From Mucilaginibacter tundrae (GTDB taxonomy: Bacteria > Bacteroidota > Bacteroidia > Sphingobacteriales > Sphingobacteriaceae): a stretch of 64,000 nucleotides of DNA. The stretch lies in assembly GCF_013408825.1 (NCBI RefSeq), contig NZ_JACCBZ010000005.1, positions 1 through 64,000 on the forward strand. The letters are read 5' to 3'. Of the stretch, positions 23,963 through 32,978 are shown in pieces (position 1 is the first letter of the stretch; every line of letters begins with the position of its first letter). The position numbers were made by a program, and so were the translations under genes. A model generated the notes under the pieces. The model saw nothing but the letters and a program-made list of their open reading frames with translations. It was not told where the DNA came from and ran no database searches.

Positions 23963-25153
23963 TTATTTTAAAACCCCTAACTCTTTACCTACTTTGCTAA
24001 ATGCAGCAATGGCTTTATCTAAATGCCCCTGTTCATGCGCGGCAGATATTTGTACACGTATACGTGCCTTTCCTTGTGGTACTACCGGATAGTAAAACCC
24101 GATAACGTAAATACCTTCATCCAACATTTTAGCGGCAAATTCCTGCGCTAATTTAGCATCATAAAGCATAACCGGCACAATAGGGTGTACACCCGGTTTG
24201 ATATCAAAGCCCGCTTCCGTCATTTTTTGGCGGAAATAAAGGGTGTTTTTTTCCAGTTTATCACGAAGATCTGTGGTTTCGCTCAGTATATTCAAAACCG
24301 CGATAGAAGCACCGGTAATTGCCGGTGCAAGCGTATTTGAGAATAAATAAGGGCGTGAGCGCTGGCGCAGCATATCTATAATTTCTTTTCTGCCTGAGGT
24401 AAAACCACCGGATGCACCACCTAAAGCCTTACCTAAAGTGCCTGTGATAATGTCGATTTTACCCATTACATGATGATACTCATGCGTACCACGGCCTGTT
24501 TTACCCATAAAGCCCGAGCAATGGCTCTCATCTATCATCACCAAAGCATTGTATTTTTCAGCCAGTTCGCAAATTTTATCCAGTTGCGCGATGGTACCAT
24601 CCATGCTGAATGCACCATCGGTAACAATAATACGATGGCGGCAATCAGCCGTTATTTTCAACTTTTCTTCCAGATCGGCCATGTCATCGTGTTTATAACG
24701 CTGGCGCTGGGCCTTGCATAAACGTACACCATCAATGATAGACGCGTGGTTCAATTCGTCAGATATGATAGCATCCTGCTCATTGAATAAAGGTTCAAAA
24801 ACACCGCCATTGGCATCAAATGCCGCGGCGTACAGTATGGTATCTTCAGTGCCCAAAAAATCGGCTATCTTTTGTTCCAGTTCTTTGTGAATATCCTGCG
24901 TACCGCAAATAAAACGTACCGATGAAAGGCCGTATCCATGCGTATCCATTACAGCTTTAGCCGCTTCAATCACTTTCGGGCTCGATGAGAGGCCCAGGTA
25001 ATTGTTCGCGCAAAAATTTATCACTTCTTTACCGCCTTGTACCGTAATGTCGGCACCCTGTGGCGAAGTAATGATGCGTTCGCGTTTATATAGCCCGGCT
25101 TTTTCTATCTCGGCAAGTTCTTGCTGTAAAACCGGTTTTAATGTGTTGAACAT
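23963..25153 (-). CDS. kbl: Glycine C-acetyltransferase (2-amino-3-ketobutyrate CoA ligase)
   Basis: A 396-residue PLP-dependent alpha-oxoamine synthase. The ATG at 25153 ([18 protein letters not shown]) matches the family start; the frame is open 60 bases further. The PLP lysine is K242 in [14 protein letters not shown]; other signatures are [26 protein letters not shown] and [20 protein letters not shown]. It cleaves 2-amino-3-oxobutyrate with CoA to glycine and acetyl-CoA in threonine breakdown. The other enzyme of the route, tdh, is not adjacent. The length is normal, and SPT or BioF is less likely because the sequence follows KBL throughout. Confidence 0.95.
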   Translation of the reverse strand: MFNTLKPVLQQELAEIEKAGLYKRERIITSPQGADITVQGGKEVINFCANNYLGLSSSPKVIEAAKAVMDTHGYGLSSVRFICGTQDIHKELEQKIADFLGTEDTILYAAAFDANGGVFEPLFNEQDAIISDELNHASIIDGVRLCKAQRQRYKHDDMADLEEKLKITADCRHRIIVTDGAFSMDGTIAQLDKICELAEKYNALVMIDESHCSGFMGKTGRGTHEYHHVMGKIDIITGTLGKALGGASGGFTSGRKEIIDMLRQRSRPYLFSNTLAPAITGASIAVLNILSETTDLRDKLEKNTLYFRQKMTEAGFDIKPGVHPIVPVMLYDAKLAQEFAAKMLDEGIYVIGFYYPVVPQGKARIRVQISAAHEQGHLDKAIAAFSKVGKELGVLK

Positions 25154-25280
25154 AATAAATTTATAAGAGCGCAAAATTAAACATAAACCCGCAAAACGCC
25201 AGTTTAAATTCACCTTAAAAAATATATTATGTACTTAATCAAACATTTATAGCAATAAAACCATTTTATGAGGGACTACC

Positions 25281-27782
25281 ATGAAGAAACAATTACTATT
25301 TATTTTTATAACGCTCCTTACTTTTAAGGCGTCAGCCCAACAATATATCCTTTCGGGCAGGGTAAGTGATGCTCAAAATCATCCTATATCTTTTACTTCG
25401 GTTTATATACGCAACACCACCTATGGCGCAACTGCTAATGAAAGCGGTAATTATCAGTTTAGGTTAAACCCTGGCACTTATCATGTAATATACCGTTTTG
25501 TTGGCTATAAAGAGCTTATTGAAACTGTAACCATTGTTAATCATGATGTACAGCATAATGTGCAGATGGAGGACGAAGTTTTTAAGTTAAAAACTGTAAT
25601 AGTACAAGGCAAACGCCTTAAAACCGATACCGCGGCAGACGACATTATGCGCCAGGTGATAGCCAAACGTGAATATTATTTAAACCAGGTTCAGGAATAT
25701 TCGGTAGCGGCTTACGTTAAAGGGGTGCAACGCTTATTGGGTGCGCCAAAAGCGTTTATGGGCAGGCAAGTGCGTAACACGCTCGATCTGGATTCGCTGG
25801 GCCGAGGTATTTTGTTTCAAACAGAGGCTATATCTACTTTTGATTTTCAGCAGCCAAATAGGGTAAAGGAAATTACCATAGCAACCAAAACAATTGGTTT
25901 AAACCCAACATTTGGTTTTAATAAAGCATCAGATCTGCAGGTTAATTTTTATAAAAATATATTTCATATAAACGGCGTAAGCGACCATGGCTTTGTATCG
26001 CCCGTGGCTTATAATGGGCTTAAATATTATAGATACAAATTGATTGGTACCACTAACGAAAATGGGCATGTGATTGATAAGATACAGGTTGCGCCAAGAT
26101 TGGATCATTCAGCTACATTTAAAGGCAATATTTATATTTTGGAGGGCGATTGGCGTATTTACAGCGTTGATTTGATGCTGACTAACAGGGATAATGGCCT
26201 TAGTTTTATTGATACATTGCAGATCAGTCAGCAATATATTCCTATAACTGATAGCGTTTGGGAACCGGTATCGGCACAGTACGCTTTCTCGGGCAAAGTA
26301 TTAGGTTTTGATTTTGGAGGATACTATGACGCTATTTATAATAACTATAATTTGAAGCCTAATTTTCCCGACCATTACTTCACCGGCGAGATCTTAAAAT
26401 ATGATACTGCATCTAATTCAAAAGATTCTGCTTATTGGGCAACTAAGCGCCCAATTCCATTAACACGACAAGAGGCGCGAGATTATTATAAAAAAGATAG
26501 CGTAAGCAGAGTTAAAAGATCGCAGGCGTATTTGGATTCTGCCCAGCATTCTAATAACAGGCTGCTTGTTTTGCCTTACCTCATATTCGGGCATAGCTCT
26601 ACGTACAAAAACGGTCGTGATTCCATTTATTTGTATCCTTTTATCCAAACATTTTTTTATAACACGGTAGAGGGTTATGGTTTAAATCTTGAAGCTAAAT
26701 ACACGCACAAAATTAACGATTTTCAGTCGTGGGATGCTACGCCGGATGTTCGTTACGGATTTGCCAACAAAATATTTACGGCCAATATAAATGGAGATTA
26801 TAACTACGACCCATTTCATAACGCCAAGTTTTTTGGTGGTTTTGGCAGCGATATATTGGATTTAAATGATGTTGGCACAAGGTCTTTGTATTTTAATACC
26901 ATTAGTACCTTATTTAGCGAGCGCAACTACGTGAAATATTATAAATCTACCTATGGTAACTTCGGCTATCAGCGTGAACTTGCCAATGGTGTTTTATGGA
27001 CAGCGAGTTTAAGTTATGCCGACCGTTTGCAATTGTATAATACATCATTTAATCATGTGGAAACTTTTAGCAATAGGCAATACACCTCCAATAACCCGTT
27101 AAAATCAGATGTCCCGGGCGTGCCCGATGCACCGGCTGATGATCATTCAGTATTGTTTCCCGAAAACCAGGCGCTTACATTTTTCACGTCATTTAGGTTG
27201 ACGTTTGATCAGCAATATATCACTACGCCAACACAGAAGATCGATCTGCCATCAAAATACCCGGTTGTTACTGTAAGTTATCGCCAGGGTATAAATAACC
27301 TGTTAGGCTCTGATGTCGATTATAGTTTCGGGTCATTAAATATCGCCCAAAACGCTATCCCTATAGGAGTGTTTGGGTATTCATCATTCTCGGTTACGGC
27401 TGGAGATTTTTTCAATAACAGCAAAATTTATTTCCCGGATTATAACCACTTTTTAGGTAACCAAGGTACTACCTTCGATCCTACTTATGTAGGCAGTTTC
27501 CACTTCCTGCCTTTCTATACGTTCAGTACTGATAATGCATTCCTGGAAGCGCATTACCAGCACAATTTCTCAGGTGTATTGCTAAATAATATTCCGTTTT
27601 TACGTAAATTGAAGTTAGAGGAAATTGTAGGTGCCAACTATTTAACCGAAAAAGGCCAGCTGAATTACTCCGAGTTTTATGTAGGCTTACAGCGGTTGAT
27701 CTTCCGTATAGATTACGGCGTATCATACGAAGGAAGCCAGAAATACATACAGGGAGTTAGGATATTTTATGGTATAAGGTAA
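25281..27782 (+). CDS. DUF5686-type outer-membrane protein with carboxypeptidase-like domain
   Basis: An 833-residue exported protein with signal peptide 1-19 (LFIFITLLTFKASAQ). Residues 20-105 form a carboxypeptidase regulatory-like domain (ILSGRVSDAQNHPISFTSVY ... YRFVGYKELIETV). The long rest follows the DUF5686/OmpA-like barrel pattern: alternating aromatic strands and a C-terminal strand ending GVRIFYGIR. Bacteroidota often carry several such proteins, suggested to act at the outer membrane; no ligand is known. It stands alone with its own 5' region and is divergent from kbl. Confidence 0.85.
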   Translation: MKKQLLFIFITLLTFKASAQQYILSGRVSDAQNHPISFTSVYIRNTTYGATANESGNYQFRLNPGTYHVIYRFVGYKELIETVTIVNHDVQHNVQMEDEVFKLKTVIVQGKRLKTDTAADDIMRQVIAKREYYLNQVQEYSVAAYVKGVQRLLGAPKAFMGRQVRNTLDLDSLGRGILFQTEAISTFDFQQPNRVKEITIATKTIGLNPTFGFNKASDLQVNFYKNIFHINGVSDHGFVSPVAYNGLKYYRYKLIGTTNENGHVIDKIQVAPRLDHSATFKGNIYILEGDWRIYSVDLMLTNRDNGLSFIDTLQISQQYIPITDSVWEPVSAQYAFSGKVLGFDFGGYYDAIYNNYNLKPNFPDHYFTGEILKYDTASNSKDSAYWATKRPIPLTRQEARDYYKKDSVSRVKRSQAYLDSAQHSNNRLLVLPYLIFGHSSTYKNGRDSIYLYPFIQTFFYNTVEGYGLNLEAKYTHKINDFQSWDATPDVRYGFANKIFTANINGDYNYDPFHNAKFFGGFGSDILDLNDVGTRSLYFNTISTLFSERNYVKYYKSTYGNFGYQRELANGVLWTASLSYADRLQLYNTSFNHVETFSNRQYTSNNPLKSDVPGVPDAPADDHSVLFPENQALTFFTSFRLTFDQQYITTPTQKIDLPSKYPVVTVSYRQGINNLLGSDVDYSFGSLNIAQNAIPIGVFGYSSFSVTAGDFFNNSKIYFPDYNHFLGNQGTTFDPTYVGSFHFLPFYTFSTDNAFLEAHYQHNFSGVLLNNIPFLRKLKLEEIVGANYLTEKGQLNYSEFYVGLQRLIFRIDYGVSYEGSQKYIQGVRIFYGIR

Positions 27783-27864
27783 TCTTAACCATGATTTAGT
27801 ACACTAAAGGATTTTCATGATTTAGAAATTTTCAACTAAACTCAAATCTCTAATCACAAATAAC

Positions 27865-27872
27865 TAAATTTG
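27865..27872 (+). promoter_or_regulatory. Candidate -7 box of the trhO promoter
   Basis: TAAATTTG matches the Bacteroidota -7 consensus TAnnTTTG, about 40 bp upstream of the trhO start at 27912. A matching TTTG -33 box is not obvious, so confidence is modest. Confidence 0.35.
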
Positions 27873-27911
27873 CACTTCATTTAACACCGTTTGCAGCGGC
27901 ATCAATGGATT

Positions 27912-28868
27912 ATGACAAAGTATAAAACACTACTCTATTATTGTTATTCAACAATAGCGGATGCGGAGCAATTTGCTGCCGATCATCTGAAATTTTGCAA
28001 ATCTCTTGGGTTAACCGGGCGTATTATTGTGGCTGAGGAAGGCCTTAATGGTACTGTATCAGGCGAGGCTAATGCTTGTGAGCAATATATGAGCACTTTA
28101 CATGCCGACCCTCGTTTTTTTAATATTGATTTTAAGGTTGATGAGGTAGAAACCCCATCATTTGTGAAAATGCATGTGCGTTATAAATCTGAGATCGTGC
28201 ATTCAGGGTTACGTAATCCTGAGATTATCGACCCAAAAACAAAAACCGGCAAGCATCTTGATCCTGTTGAATTTATGGAGATGAAAGATCGTGATGATGT
28301 TATTGTGCTGGATGTACGCTCAAACTACGAGCACAACTTAGGTAAATTTAGCAATGCGATAACGTTGGATATTGAGAATTTTCGCGATTTCCCGGCAATG
28401 ATTAATGAGCTTGCTCAGTATAAAGACAAAAAAATATTAACCTACTGTACCGGCGGCATCAAATGTGAAAAAGCATCAGCACTGTTACTGCACGAGGGTT
28501 TTACAGATGTTTACCAATTACATGGAGGCATCATAAAATATGGTAAAGAAGCTGGCGGTAAGGATTTTGAAGGTAAATGCTATGTGTTTGATAATCGTTT
28601 ATCGGTTGACGTAAATAGCGTTAATCCGGTGGTAATATCAAAATGCTATAACTGCGGTAACACTACAGATAAGATGATCAACTGCGCCAACCCTGAGTGC
28701 AACGAGCATTTTACCCAATGCGATGAGTGCGGTACAAAAATGGATGGCTGCTGTAGTGATGCCTGCCAAAACCATCCGCGTAAGCGTGTTTATGATGGTA
28801 CCGGTTACTATGTAAAGGTGCCTCAGCCGGTTAATGTGGCTAAAAAAGAACCGAAACTGCAGGATTAA
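27912..28868 (+). CDS. trhO: tRNA uridine(34) hydroxylase TrhO (rhodanese-like, UPF0176)
   Basis: A 318-residue protein starting at the ATG at 27912 (MTKYKTLLYYCYS); the frame is open seven codons earlier. An N-terminal ferredoxin-like domain (GRIIVAEEGLNGTVSGE) precedes a rhodanese domain with the catalytic C179 in ILTYCTGGIKCEKAS and DVRSNYEH. A Cys-rich tail follows (CYNCGNTTDKMINCANPEC ... CDECGTKMDGCC), as in long TrhO proteins. The enzyme makes 5-hydroxyuridine at the tRNA wobble position using oxygen. It is transcribed alone from its own promoter. Confidence 0.93.
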   Translation: MTKYKTLLYYCYSTIADAEQFAADHLKFCKSLGLTGRIIVAEEGLNGTVSGEANACEQYMSTLHADPRFFNIDFKVDEVETPSFVKMHVRYKSEIVHSGLRNPEIIDPKTKTGKHLDPVEFMEMKDRDDVIVLDVRSNYEHNLGKFSNAITLDIENFRDFPAMINELAQYKDKKILTYCTGGIKCEKASALLLHEGFTDVYQLHGGIIKYGKEAGGKDFEGKCYVFDNRLSVDVNSVNPVVISKCYNCGNTTDKMINCANPECNEHFTQCDECGTKMDGCCSDACQNHPRKRVYDGTGYYVKVPQPVNVAKKEPKLQD

Positions 28869-28962
28869 AAATTATATTTACGGTAATTTAAAAACATCTT
28901 TCATTCGGCGTCGTTAAATAGTCGGCTAGAAAGAGATAATTGCCATAATTAAATTTATCCGC

Positions 28963-29757
28963 ATGCACAAAAAAATTAGCGCCCTAATCCTCCTCCTCAT
29001 ACTTTTTATTTTCCCATTCTTATCTCAGGCACAGTTAAGCAAACCAAATTATGAGCGAGGTATGTATACCACTAAAGGCGATACTTTACCTTATCGTATC
29101 TTATTTCCAGAAGGCTTTGATCCTACAAAAAAATATCCGTTAATTATTGTACTTCATGGCGCTGGTGAACGTGGCAACGATAACCAGGCGCAATTAAGAA
29201 ATGGTTCAGCCTTGTTTTTAAAACCGGATGTGCGTGAGCAGTTTCCTGCAATTGTGATATTCCCGCAATGCCCGGCAAATGGTTTTTGGTCAAATGTGAT
29301 TGTCCATCCAGATTCTAGTGGATATAAATTTACCTTTCAAACCGATGCTAAACCAACTAGCGCTATGTCGGCGCTGATGGGAATGGTGGCTGAGTTTTTA
29401 GATAAACCTTTTGTAAATAAACACCAGGTATATATTGGCGGCCTTTCTATGGGTGGCATGGGTACATTCGAGATCATTGGCCGCGAGCCAAATGTTTTTG
29501 CCGCAGCGTTTGCTATTTGCGGTGGCGATAATACCCTCAACGCGAAAAAATACGCTAAAAAAGTACCGCTGTGGATCTTCCATGGTGAAAAGGATAAAAC
29601 AGTTTCTGCCGATCACTCCATTGTGATGGTTGATGCTATTAAAGCAGCCGGCGGGAATCCTAAATTTACTCTTTATCCTAACGACGACCATGATAGTTGG
29701 GATGACGCGTTTAATGAACCGGAATTATTGCCATGGTTGTTTTCGCATAGCAAATAA
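28963..29757 (+). CDS. Secreted alpha/beta-hydrolase (esterase/peptidase-like)
   Basis: A 264-residue exported hydrolase with signal peptide 1-24 (LLLILFIFPFLSQAQ). The oxyanion region is LIIVLHGAGERGND, the nucleophile S162 lies in IGGLSMGGMG, the acid is in HGEKDKTVSAD and the His in NDDHDSWDDAF. The set matches the dienelactone-hydrolase/prolyl-oligopeptidase type esterases of Bacteroidota, where phospholipase or carbohydrate-esterase roles occur. The substrate is not visible. It follows trhO by about 95 bp and probably has its own promoter. Confidence 0.85.
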   Translation: MHKKISALILLLILFIFPFLSQAQLSKPNYERGMYTTKGDTLPYRILFPEGFDPTKKYPLIIVLHGAGERGNDNQAQLRNGSALFLKPDVREQFPAIVIFPQCPANGFWSNVIVHPDSSGYKFTFQTDAKPTSAMSALMGMVAEFLDKPFVNKHQVYIGGLSMGGMGTFEIIGREPNVFAAAFAICGGDNTLNAKKYAKKVPLWIFHGEKDKTVSADHSIVMVDAIKAAGGNPKFTLYPNDDHDSWDDAFNEPELLPWLFSHSK

Positions 29758-29854
29758 TGCTATTGTACTCAAACACCATTTTTTTACCTAATATTTGTAA
29801 GGTTGTGATGCAGTTGCCGACTAAGCAGTGTCACAACATTATGATATTAATTAA

Positions 29855-30424
29855 ATGAGCGCCGAAAGCAATCAATTAGATCCGCATACGTGGGTAAAAT
29901 CGCATGCCGATTACTTGTATGCCTATGCCATAAAACGAATTGCAGACGAAGAGCAAGCCAAGGATTTGGTACAGGAAACTTTTTTGGCTGCCTTAGAAAG
30001 GGTAGACAGGTTTGAAGGTAAAAGCTCTGAACGTACCTGGTTAACCGCTATACTTAAAAATAAAATAATAGATGTTTATCGCAAAAAATCTTCAGGCTTA
30101 AGGAAAGATGTGCAGGCAGCTGAGCATGAACAGGAGGATTTTTTTGAGCAAGACGATGGCCATTGGCGTACAGCCCATGCACCACAAACTTTCGGCATTG
30201 AGGATGTAGATCATTTAGGCAAAAAGGAGTTTAATAATATACTGCAAATGTGTTTGCAAAAGTTGCCGGCGCTATGGATGGCAGTCTTCACTATGAAACA
30301 TATGGATGATGCCGATACTACACTGATTTGTTCTGAACTAAAGGTAACTCAATCAAATTTTTGGGTGATCATTCATCGTACCAAGCTTAATCTGCGGGCA
30401 TGTCTTCAACGTAATTGGGAATAA
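29855..30424 (+). CDS. ECF-type RNA polymerase sigma factor
   Basis: A 189-residue sigma-70 family factor of ECF type. Region 2 is YLYAYAIKRIADEEQAKDLVQETFLAALER ... TWLTAILKNKIIDVYRKK; region 4 is LPALWMAVFTMKHMDDADTTLICSELKVTQSNFWVIIHRTKLNLR. There is no sigma region 1 or 3. The next gene, 9 bp downstream, is a small protein with a zinc-binding anti-sigma motif, so the pair is probably a sigma/anti-sigma unit. Confidence 0.92.
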   Translation: MSAESNQLDPHTWVKSHADYLYAYAIKRIADEEQAKDLVQETFLAALERVDRFEGKSSERTWLTAILKNKIIDVYRKKSSGLRKDVQAAEHEQEDFFEQDDGHWRTAHAPQTFGIEDVDHLGKKEFNNILQMCLQKLPALWMAVFTMKHMDDADTTLICSELKVTQSNFWVIIHRTKLNLRACLQRNWE

Positions 30425-30433
30425 TTTTAAGCT

Positions 30434-30709
30434 ATGAGCCAGTTAAAAAGGATACAATACAATTGTAAAAAGGCCACATTTCTTATCGAAAAGAAAATGC
30501 TGGGCCGTATTACTTTTCGCGAATATATAGAACTGCGTATACACCTGCTGGGCTGTTCCGTTTGCCGTATATATGGCAAGCAAAGCCGTATTATAAATGA
30601 TATGGTCCGCCAGCTTTTTAAAAGCTCGATGCCGGGCGAATCAAAGCTCGATGAAAACTTCAAAAAAGAGTTGCAGGAGCGTATAGAGATCGAGCTAAAT
30701 AAAAATTAA
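30434..30709 (+). CDS. Small ZAS-type anti-sigma factor
   Basis: A 91-residue cytoplasmic protein. The zinc-binding anti-sigma (ZAS) motif H-x3-C-x2-C is present as HLLGCSVC at about residues 37-44, with an upstream Cys in YNCKKATFLIEKK. There is no transmembrane helix, so it would be a soluble anti-sigma factor. It starts 9 bp after the sigma gene and probably binds that sigma factor, releasing it on stress such as oxidation (inference from the ZAS family). Confidence 0.82.
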   Translation: MSQLKRIQYNCKKATFLIEKKMLGRITFREYIELRIHLLGCSVCRIYGKQSRIINDMVRQLFKSSMPGESKLDENFKKELQERIEIELNKN

Positions 30710-30771
30710 ATAAGCTGTAAGGTTTGTAAGTTGAGGGCGACTAAGCGTGTAAATATCAAAAGATAAAACAC

Positions 30772-30999
30772 ATGAAAACCAACGTAAAAAAAACATTATT
30801 ATCAGTAGCCGCTATGGCAATTCTTTCACTTTGTTTAACTATTACTGCTAATGCATCAGCAGTACATACAGTTGCTGCCAGCGATACCGGCAAAATGAGT
30901 AAGATGAGCAAAATGAGCAAGCCTTCAAAGATGAAAGCTAAAAAGGCTGACAAGATGAGCAAAATGAGTAAGGATAGCTCAAAAATGTCGAAAATGTAG
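30772..30999 (+). CDS. Secreted Lys-Met-Ser repeat protein (MxKDx-like)
   Basis: A 75-residue exported protein. The signal peptide (MAILSLCLTITANASA) is followed by a low-complexity tail made of KMS units: KMSKMSKMSK, then KMKAKKADKMSKMSK, SSKMSKM. It resembles the small Met/Lys repeat proteins called penta-MxKDx in other phyla, whose function is unknown; metal binding by methionine is a possibility. It follows the sigma/anti-sigma pair and is closed by a terminator at 31018, so it is a likely target of that sigma factor. Confidence 0.75.
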   Translation: MKTNVKKTLLSVAAMAILSLCLTITANASAVHTVAASDTGKMSKMSKMSKPSKMKAKKADKMSKMSKDSSKMSKM

Positions 31000-31017
31000 G
31001 GTTGTTGTTTAAAGATG

Positions 31018-31049
31018 AAGAGGGTGGATTAATTCCCCCTCTTTGTTTT
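31018..31049 (+). terminator. Intrinsic terminator after the KMS-repeat gene
   Basis: AAGAGGG-GG pairs with CC-CCCTCTT around ATTAATT (31018-31043), followed by TGTTTTA. It lies about 20 bp after the stop codon. Confidence 0.75.
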
Positions 31050-31088
31050 ATATTTGTGATCACCCCCTGATTGCAATCATTATCACCC

Positions 31089-31598
31089 ATGAAAAAAATA
31101 CTTTTTTTATTTCTAATATGCAGCGCTAATATTTCATTCGCGCAGCAAACAGAAACCCAGACACATCAATTTACCATAACAGGCAAGGTTAAAACCATTT
31201 CCGTTATTACCATGGATTCGCTTAATAGTTATCCGCTTAAAACTATAGGTAATATTAAAGTAACTGACCATACCGGCGCTTTTAAACACCAGGATGACCA
31301 GCTAAAGGGTGTTTTGTTAAAGGATATCCTCAACCATTCGCAATGGTTGCTTACGCCGCATTTATTCAGCAGCATGTACTTTACCTGCGTGGGTGCCGAT
31401 GGCTATAAAGTTGTTTACTCATGGAATGAATTATTCAATACCGAAATAGGGGATAACGTTTATATTATTTTGGAGAAGAATGGCATTAAAGCCGATAAAC
31501 TAAGCAGCAGTATCCAAATGGTATCCATGCTCGATTATAAAACAGGAAGAAGGTACTTGCATAATCTGGATAAAATTGTGGTGAGTATTGCGGAGTAA
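31089..31598 (+). CDS. Exported molybdopterin-domain-like protein
   Basis: A 169-residue exported protein starting at the ATG at 31089 (MKKILFLFLICSANISFAQQ, signal peptide). The mature part follows the oxidoreductase molybdopterin-binding (SUOX-type) fold: IKVTDHTGAFKHQDDQLKGVLLKDIL ... FTCVGADGYKVVYSWNELFN ... GDNVYIILEKNGIKADKLSSSIQMVS. The single Cys in FTCVGADG is at the position where SUOX enzymes often hold the cofactor, but this short domain may not bind it. The modABC molybdate transporter lies 0.75 kb downstream, which fits a molybdenum link. Confidence 0.7.
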   Translation: MKKILFLFLICSANISFAQQTETQTHQFTITGKVKTISVITMDSLNSYPLKTIGNIKVTDHTGAFKHQDDQLKGVLLKDILNHSQWLLTPHLFSSMYFTCVGADGYKVVYSWNELFNTEIGDNVYIILEKNGIKADKLSSSIQMVSMLDYKTGRRYLHNLDKIVVSIAE

Positions 31599-31649
31599 AC
31601 TTGATCTGTAAGGGTATGCGGTTACATCCGACTAAGTAATAAAAATGTT

Positions 31650-32231
31650 ATGAAAAAAATATTACTAATTGTTGTTGCTGCATTTCTCTGTTTAAATGTA
31701 GTAGCCCAAACCGGTTTAAAAAAGGGTGAAGTTGCCCCGGCATTTACAGCGGTTGATAACACTGGGGAAGTTCTTAATCTTAAAACATTATTAAAAAAGC
31801 ACAAAGCCGTAGTGCTATTTTTTTATCGTGGGCAATGGTGTCCATATTGTAACAAGCAAATTAGTCATTTACAGGATTCATTGCAGCTATTAACGGCAAA
31901 AGGTGTTTATGTTATTGGTGTTACCTCTGAAACAGGTGAGAATATCAGCAAAACAGTTGATAAAACGCACGCCTCGTTCTCTATCATTCAAGATAAGAAC
32001 TACACCATTATGAAAGCTTACCAGGTTAATTATGTAGTTGATGGTGCGATGCTGGCCAAACTAAAAAATTATGGAGTCGATCTGGAAAAGAACAATGGTA
32101 ATACAGATCACGTTTTACCAGTGCCGGCAACTTATATAATTGATAGTTCAGGTAAAATTATTTACGCTCATGTAGACAAAGATTATACTAAACGCCCACC
32201 GGTTAGTGATTTATTGAAAGCGTTGAATTAA
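31650..32231 (+). CDS. Exported peroxiredoxin-like thiol protein
   Basis: A 193-residue thioredoxin-fold protein with signal peptide 1-19 (LIVVAAFLCLNVVAQT). The mature part opens LKKGEVAPAFTAVDNTGEVLNL, typical of AhpC/TSA and TlpA-like proteins. The active site RGQWCPYCNKQ gives C64 and C67, a C-P-Y-C pair. It would reduce peroxides or disulphides in the periplasm. It follows the molybdopterin-domain gene by about 50 bp and may be co-transcribed. Confidence 0.87.
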   Translation: MKKILLIVVAAFLCLNVVAQTGLKKGEVAPAFTAVDNTGEVLNLKTLLKKHKAVVLFFYRGQWCPYCNKQISHLQDSLQLLTAKGVYVIGVTSETGENISKTVDKTHASFSIIQDKNYTIMKAYQVNYVVDGAMLAKLKNYGVDLEKNNGNTDHVLPVPATYIIDSSGKIIYAHVDKDYTKRPPVSDLLKALN

Positions 32232-32250
32232 AACTAAAACGTTAACTCTT

Positions 32251-32341
32251 TTGTCATTTCGACCAGAGGGAGAAATCTTCTATAACTTGCAAAGCGAATA
32301 TGCCGGGTGCAGAAGATTTCTCCCTCTGGTCGAAATGACAA
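32251..32341. repeat. 91-bp palindromic element with perfect 31-bp arms, copy 1
   Basis: Arms 32251-32281 and 32311-32341 are perfect inverted repeats (starting TTGTCATTTCGACCAGAGGG). The 29-bp centre resembles that of the second copy at 59527-59617, which is also 91 bp long. It lies in the convergent gap between the peroxiredoxin and modC. The long palindrome could end transcription in both directions. Confidence 0.85.
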
Positions 32342-32351
32342 TAAGGTTGTT

Positions 32352-32978
32352 TTACCTCTCTGTATCTATCTCTAACTCTCCATCACACAACCCATCCAGT
32401 TCTTGCGGATTATGGGTGACAATCAAAACAGTCAATCCTAATTCTGCAAATAAAACTTCCAGCTCGTCAATTAAAACCCGTTTCATTTCATGATCGAGTG
32501 CAGAAAATGGCTCATCCATCAACAATAATTTAGGTTTGATAGCGAGGGCACGCAGGATTGCTAAGCGTTGTTGTTGCCCGCCGGATAGGTGTTCTGGTTT
32601 ATGGGTGGTTAATGTTTCCAGTTTGCCGATTGTCAGCAACCGATCAATCCATTCTTCATCCTTCGTGGCATATTCCAAATGCTCACGCACCGTCATGTTG
32701 GGGAATAGGGCATAGTTTTGAAATACAAAGCCAACCATTCTTTTTTGGGGCGATAGTGAGATTTTGGTCGAGATATCTAACCAGGTAATGTCATCAATTT
32801 TAATAATACCTTTTTCGGGAGTTATCAGTCCGGCTATGATTTTTAAAAGCGTTGTTTTCCCCGCGCCGGATGGCCCGTGAATTTTGGTGATACTACCATC
32901 AGCAAATTCCCGGTTAACCTTTAACCATTGCTGCCCGCTGTAAGCTTTTAGTTTTTTTTCTATATTGATAGATATCAT
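32352..32978 (-). CDS. modC: Molybdate ABC transporter ATP-binding protein ModC
   Basis: A 208-residue ABC ATPase. Walker A is GPSGAGKTT at 35-43, the signature is LSGGQQQR, Walker B is LLLMDEPFSALD, and the switch His is VTHNP. It lacks the C-terminal molybdate-binding Mop domain of E. coli ModC, which is common in short forms. It overlaps modB by 4 bp (32975-32978). In the cell it would power molybdate uptake with ModB and ModA. Confidence 0.92.
   Translation of the reverse strand: MISINIEKKLKAYSGQQWLKVNREFADGSITKIHGPSGAGKTTLLKIIAGLITPEKGIIKIDDITWLDISTKISLSPQKRMVGFVFQNYALFPNMTVREHLEYATKDEEWIDRLLTIGKLETLTTHKPEHLSGGQQQRLAILRALAIKPKLLLMDEPFSALDHEMKRVLIDELEVLFAELGLTVLIVTHNPQELDGLCDGELEIDTER

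Noticed and set aside
32251..32493. 80-codon open frame on the plus strand
   Set aside because: It starts inside the 91-bp palindrome and continues antisense over modC; the codons are dictated by the repeat.
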